8,382 nt of DNA from Candidatus Saccharibacteria bacterium UBA6039 (lineage in GTDB: Bacteria > Patescibacteriota > Saccharimonadia > Saccharimonadales > Saccharimonadaceae): contig DIZB01000029.1 in assembly GCA_002427805.1 (NCBI GenBank), positions 1-8,382 on the forward strand, read 5' to 3'. Positions within the stretch are counted from its first letter, which is position 1; every line of letters starts with the position of its first letter. The notes under the pieces were generated by a model that saw nothing but the letters and a program-made list of their open reading frames with translations, searched no databases and was not told the origin of the DNA. Of the stretch, positions 5,771 to 8,382 are shown in pieces. The translations under genes and the position numbers were made by a program.

Positions 5771-7513
5771 GTGGGAAAATTAGGTAAGTTTGCGATAACC
5801 AAAAAAGGCTTTACGATTGTAGAACTTCTTGTTGTGATCGCAGTCATTGAGATCATCGCTGGTATCGTGATAGTTAGTTACAGCGGCTGGAGGCATACAA
5901 CACTCGCTTCACAAGTCAAAAGTGATCTTAATGGTCTATCGGCGGCACTTGAAAGCTCAAAAAACTTTAATGGTGGCTACCCGACAACATCGGGCGCCCT
6001 AAATGCTCTTTTTACAGTAAGCACAGGCACAAGTTTAACTCCGACAAGCCTTAGCGCGACTGCATACTGTCTCGACGCGACGGCGACAAGCGATAGTACG
6101 ATTACTTACTACTTAGCTTCCGAAAGCAAAGACCAAGGAGCACTTTCCGGCACCTGTGCAACGAGACCCGGTTTACCAGCGCCTGGCGCACCATCTGCTC
6201 TTGTGTTTACAGCTGTAGGGGGCACCTATGTATCCCTCTCATGGACCGCCGGAACTAATGTCGTTACCTATAACGTTCAATGTGCCTCAGACGCCGGTTT
6301 CATATTGGGTCTACAGTCAACGACAGTAAACTCTCCAACCGTGACGGCAACTGTTTCTAATCTTACGCCATCAACAACGTATTATTGTCGTGTCGATGCC
6401 ACAAATGCTAATGGAACGAGTGCGTGGGTGACTCAAAATAGTAGTGGGACAACAAATAATAGTTATGGTTCGCTTGCTGTCGCAACTTCGATTGAAGGCT
6501 ATTGGACATCAGCTCCACAAGGTTTTCTACTTGAGGACGGCTCGGCTGTTTCTCGCTACACCTACTCAGACCTGTTCGCAGTCATCGGTACAACCTATGG
6601 TGCCGGAGATGGTTCTAGTACGTTTAACCTACCCGATTCGCGTGGCCGCGTGAGTGTCAATCTGAGCCCTAGTGACTCAGAATTCAACACGATAGGTGAG
6701 AAATACGGTGAAAAAGCACACACTATGACAGTAAATGAAATGCCTTCCCATACTCATATTCAAAATCCGCACACTCATTCAATTGGATTCTATTGGTCCG
6801 GCAGTGAAGCCAATCCATACGGAATAAATCTAGGGGGCGGTTTTGTTGATCGAGTTATTGTTGGTAATAGTAGCTATCCAGTGACAACCGTGACTGCTAC
6901 AAATCAATCAACTGGAAGCAATGCATCAGAAAATGTGATTCAACCTTCAATTGTTAAGGTTTCAGCGATAAAATACACAGCTGCCACAGGCACAGCAACA
7001 AACGTAAGTGTAGGAACATCAGTTGCTGGGTATTGGTCTGCAGCACCATCAGGGTATTTGGCTGAAGATGGTTCGGCTGTATCCCGTAGTACCTACGCAA
7101 GTCTTTTTTCGATGATTGGTACAACCTATGGAGCAGGCGATGGCTCAACGACTTTTAACTTGCCAGACTCAAGAGGGCGAGTGAGTGTGAACCTTAATTC
7201 CTCGGATGCAGAATTTAATACAATGGGTGAAAAGTATGGAGAGAAAACACATCTTATGTCTCTTTCTGAGATGGCAAATCACACCCATATTCAGAACCCA
7301 CATTCTACTACCGTAACACTCTATCCATCAGGTTCAGAGGCTGCAGGTTATGGTGCATCAACTCCGGGTCAAGGTTTTGGTGGTCGCCTTATAGTAACTG
7401 GCGGTGGTACGGCAACCTCAGCAACAACGGCTACAAACCAGTCAACGGGAGGTGGCCAGGCATTTAATGTTATTCAGCCAAGTATCGTTAAATTATTCGT
7501 CATTAAGTATTAA
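5771..7513 (+). CDS. Prepilin-FN3-phage tail collar fusion protein with two collar modules
   Basis: A 580-residue paralogue of the protein at 3372-5687, with which it aligns without gaps over residues 1-232. The leader is MGKLGKFAITKKG|FTIVE, with the cut before Phe14 and Glu18 at mature +5. The pilin-like domain keeps the YCLD...GTC cysteine pair (100, 129) and the FN3-like domain keeps Cys171 and Cys206. Two collar modules follow (233-402, 403-580). Their conserved frames match the first protein, but their inserts are of another type (Y.SGSEA..YG...GF..R.IV). The second module lacks the second HxH (HST at 511-513). Odd point: residue 27 is Glu (GAG) where the paralogue has Gly (GGG), which puts a charge in the membrane helix. 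GTG start with AGGAAG 7 bases upstream. A role as a second pilus-displayed adhesin with different specificity is inferred. Confidence 0.9.
   Translation: MGKLGKFAITKKGFTIVELLVVIAVIEIIAGIVIVSYSGWRHTTLASQVKSDLNGLSAALESSKNFNGGYPTTSGALNALFTVSTGTSLTPTSLSATAYCLDATATSDSTITYYLASESKDQGALSGTCATRPGLPAPGAPSALVFTAVGGTYVSLSWTAGTNVVTYNVQCASDAGFILGLQSTTVNSPTVTATVSNLTPSTTYYCRVDATNANGTSAWVTQNSSGTTNNSYGSLAVATSIEGYWTSAPQGFLLEDGSAVSRYTYSDLFAVIGTTYGAGDGSSTFNLPDSRGRVSVNLSPSDSEFNTIGEKYGEKAHTMTVNEMPSHTHIQNPHTHSIGFYWSGSEANPYGINLGGGFVDRVIVGNSSYPVTTVTATNQSTGSNASENVIQPSIVKVSAIKYTAATGTATNVSVGTSVAGYWSAAPSGYLAEDGSAVSRSTYASLFSMIGTTYGAGDGSTTFNLPDSRGRVSVNLNSSDAEFNTMGEKYGEKTHLMSLSEMANHTHIQNPHSTTVTLYPSGSEAAGYGASTPGQGFGGRLIVTGGGTATSATTATNQSTGGGQAFNVIQPSIVKLFVIKY
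6299..6420 (+). repeat. Highly conserved nucleotide patch in FN3 coding region, copy 2
   Basis: Counterpart of 3900-4021, with identical runs at 6299-6333, 6362-6393 and 6401-6420. The contrast with the flanks suggests a recombination or gene-conversion tract between the paralogues. Confidence 0.8.
6467..6976 (+). repeat. Collar module 1 of the second pilin-collar gene (hybrid)
   Basis: It encodes residues 233-402 (170 aa). The first half (GYWTSAPQGFLLEDGSAVSRY) matches module 1 of the other gene. From SPSDSEF onward (GEKYGEKAHTM.VNEMPS, ENVIQPSIV, TAATGTATN linker) it matches module 2 of that gene. HxH is at His327/329 and His334/336. The insert is of the SGSEA type, not FAGVN. Confidence 0.85.
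6977..7510 (+). repeat. Collar module 2 of the second pilin-collar gene
   Basis: It encodes residues 403-580 (178 aa). The frame matches module 3 of the other gene (GEKYGEKTHLM, EMA.HTHIQN, GGGQAFNVIQPSIVK.F.IKY). The first HxH (His504/506) is kept; the second is reduced to His511 followed by Ser-Thr. The SGSEA-type insert is Gly/Thr-rich. Confidence 0.85.
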
Positions 7514-7517
7514 GGAG
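7514..7517 (+). promoter_or_regulatory. Shine-Dalgarno GGAG of the third pilin-like gene
   Basis: GGAG follows directly on the TAA stop of the upstream gene and sits 7 bases before the ATG at 7525. It fixes the start of a gene open at the window edge and shows that it is translated from the upstream gene's mRNA. Confidence 0.8.
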
Positions 7518-7524
7518 CAAAAAA

Positions 7525-8382
7525 ATGTTTAGAAATTTTCATCCACGAAAGCGCACAATCATTATCGGATCAATTATTATCGTTTTAGTAGTAGCGATAG
7601 CGGCGGTTGTTGGCATTTATGCGATTCAACGTCAAGCAGTTGTGACACGCATTAAAAATGATCTTATTAAAGTGGGTGAAGGTATGGAAGCAGGACGTGA
7701 TCAAACGAAGGCGTATCCTGCAGCTATCCCTACGGCAGCACAGCCTAGTGATGGAGTGAAAATTAGTGGTGGTGGTAGTTTTGATGGTGTATCGTATTGT
7801 ATCGACGGTACGGCAGAATATAACAATAAGCCGATTACGTTTCATATTGATTCAGAAACGAGCCAGCAAGGTCCGCAGGCAGATAGTTGCGTTAACGGTA
7901 CAGACATTGCGCCATCAGCACCTGCCGGTTTGACGATTAATAGTGTTGGGCCTAACACTATTGCGGTGTCTTGGAATGCGGCTGTGGCCGCAAGAGCCTA
8001 TAATGTGCAGTGTGCAAGCGACGATCAGTTTAAAAACGATGTTGTCACGACGCGCTATACAGTGACGACAGGAAATTGCGATGGTCTGAAGCAATCAACA
8101 CTGTACTACATTCGGGTTGAAGGCATGAATAAGACGAAAGAAGGTAAGTGGTCTACGCCAATACAGATGCGAACTGCAATCTTATCGGTTGTACCATCAA
8201 ACTTTAAGGTTACGGCAACTTCAAATACCCAGGTATCGTATAGTTGGGACCCAGTACCTGGAGCGACTAGTTATATCCTGCAACAGTCGACTGACGTCAA
8301 CTTTATTGGTGGCCTTATTAACATCAAACAAACAGGCACTTCAGGTGTATCAAAAAATCTGAAGCCGGCTACTATGTATTTC
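7525..8382 (+). CDS. Partial: membrane-anchored pilin-like/FN3 protein without a prepilin cleavage site
   Basis: An open frame of 286 codons runs off the right edge. It begins MFRNFHPRKRTIIIGSIIIV: a basic N-terminus, then a single hydrophobic helix (about 11-34). There is no GFxxxE motif, so it should stay as an uncleaved membrane anchor. Past the helix it is related to the two proteins upstream. RIKNDLIKVGEGMEAG (42-57) parallels QVKSDLNGLSAALESS; YCIDGT (Cys92) and SETSQQGPQADSC (Cys122) parallel YCLDAT and SESKDQGALSGTC. A first FN3 domain (about 130-218) contains VSWNAAVAARAYNVQCASD, and a second FN3 starts near 222 (VSYSWDPVPGATSYILQQS). What follows is outside the window; no collar module is seen yet. 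It lies 11 bases after the stop of the preceding gene, with a strong GGAG, so the two are co-transcribed. A role as a membrane-held partner or anchor of the fibres is inference. Confidence 0.85.
   Translation, partial: MFRNFHPRKRTIIIGSIIIVLVVAIAAVVGIYAIQRQAVVTRIKNDLIKVGEGMEAGRDQTKAYPAAIPTAAQPSDGVKISGGGSFDGVSYCIDGTAEYNNKPITFHIDSETSQQGPQADSCVNGTDIAPSAPAGLTINSVGPNTIAVSWNAAVAARAYNVQCASDDQFKNDVVTTRYTVTTGNCDGLKQSTLYYIRVEGMNKTKEGKWSTPIQMRTAILSVVPSNFKVTATSNTQVSYSWDPVPGATSYILQQSTDVNFIGGLINIKQTGTSGVSKNLKPATMYF

Noticed and set aside
4068..7510. Diversity-generating retroelement targeting the collar inserts
   Set aside because: The variable inserts invite the idea, but no reverse transcriptase, template repeat or adenine-biased substitution pattern is visible here. 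It could only be reopened with more flanking sequence.
3372..7513. Prophage or tailocin fibre genes
   Set aside because: Collar modules suggest phage, but both proteins begin with prepilin leaders and are flanked by uvrC and a related pilin-like gene. No structural, lysis or integration genes are visible.
7585..7845. Minus-strand open frame of 86 codons
   Set aside because: It lies opposite the third pilin-like gene, which has a clear Shine-Dalgarno and homology to its neighbours. The minus frame has no supporting feature.

Overview
The window looks like a chromosomal segment of a Saccharibacteria-type (TM7, Patescibacteria/CPR) genome. Four things suggest this: prepilin leaders ending in KKG|FTxVELLVVIAVI, compact gene packing with -10 boxes sitting on the stop codon of the gene before, a short divergent UvrC, and a DUF2127 membrane protein. 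TGA is used as a normal stop, so the UGA-recoding CPR lineages are excluded. The lineage is inferred from protein style only; no marker gene is present.

Layout. At the left edge (1-201, minus) is the start of what is probably an ABC-transporter membrane domain. A 142-base divergent intergenic region with three short inverted repeats follows. Three plus-strand housekeeping-type genes come next: a DUF2127 membrane protein (344-838), the tRNA U34 hydroxylase TrhO (856-1761) and UvrC (1769-3325). Each has a TATAAT box 6-11 bases before its start codon and no Shine-Dalgarno, which suggests leaderless or nearly leaderless mRNAs. UvrC has no cysteine at all, so it cannot carry the 4Fe-4S cluster described for E. 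coli UvrC.

The right-hand 5 kb is the striking part. Two large paralogous proteins (3372-5687, 771 aa; 5771-7513, 580 aa) each start with a canonical class III prepilin leader and a small pilin-like domain with a cysteine pair. A fibronectin type III-like domain follows, then tandem phage tail-collar (receptor-binding fibre tip) modules: three in the first protein, two in the second. A third gene (7525 to the right edge) starts 11 bases after the second. It keeps the pilin-like and FN3 parts but has a plain membrane anchor with no prepilin cleavage site. The first two genes share a duplicated extended -10 promoter.

My reading is that this is a small locus of pilus-displayed adhesins. Type IV pilus subunits, or pseudopilins exported by that machinery, carry phage-fibre-like tips with conserved frames and swapped variable inserts. 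In an epibiotic bacterium these could recognise the host cell. The domain fusion is seen in the sequence; the host-binding role is inference.
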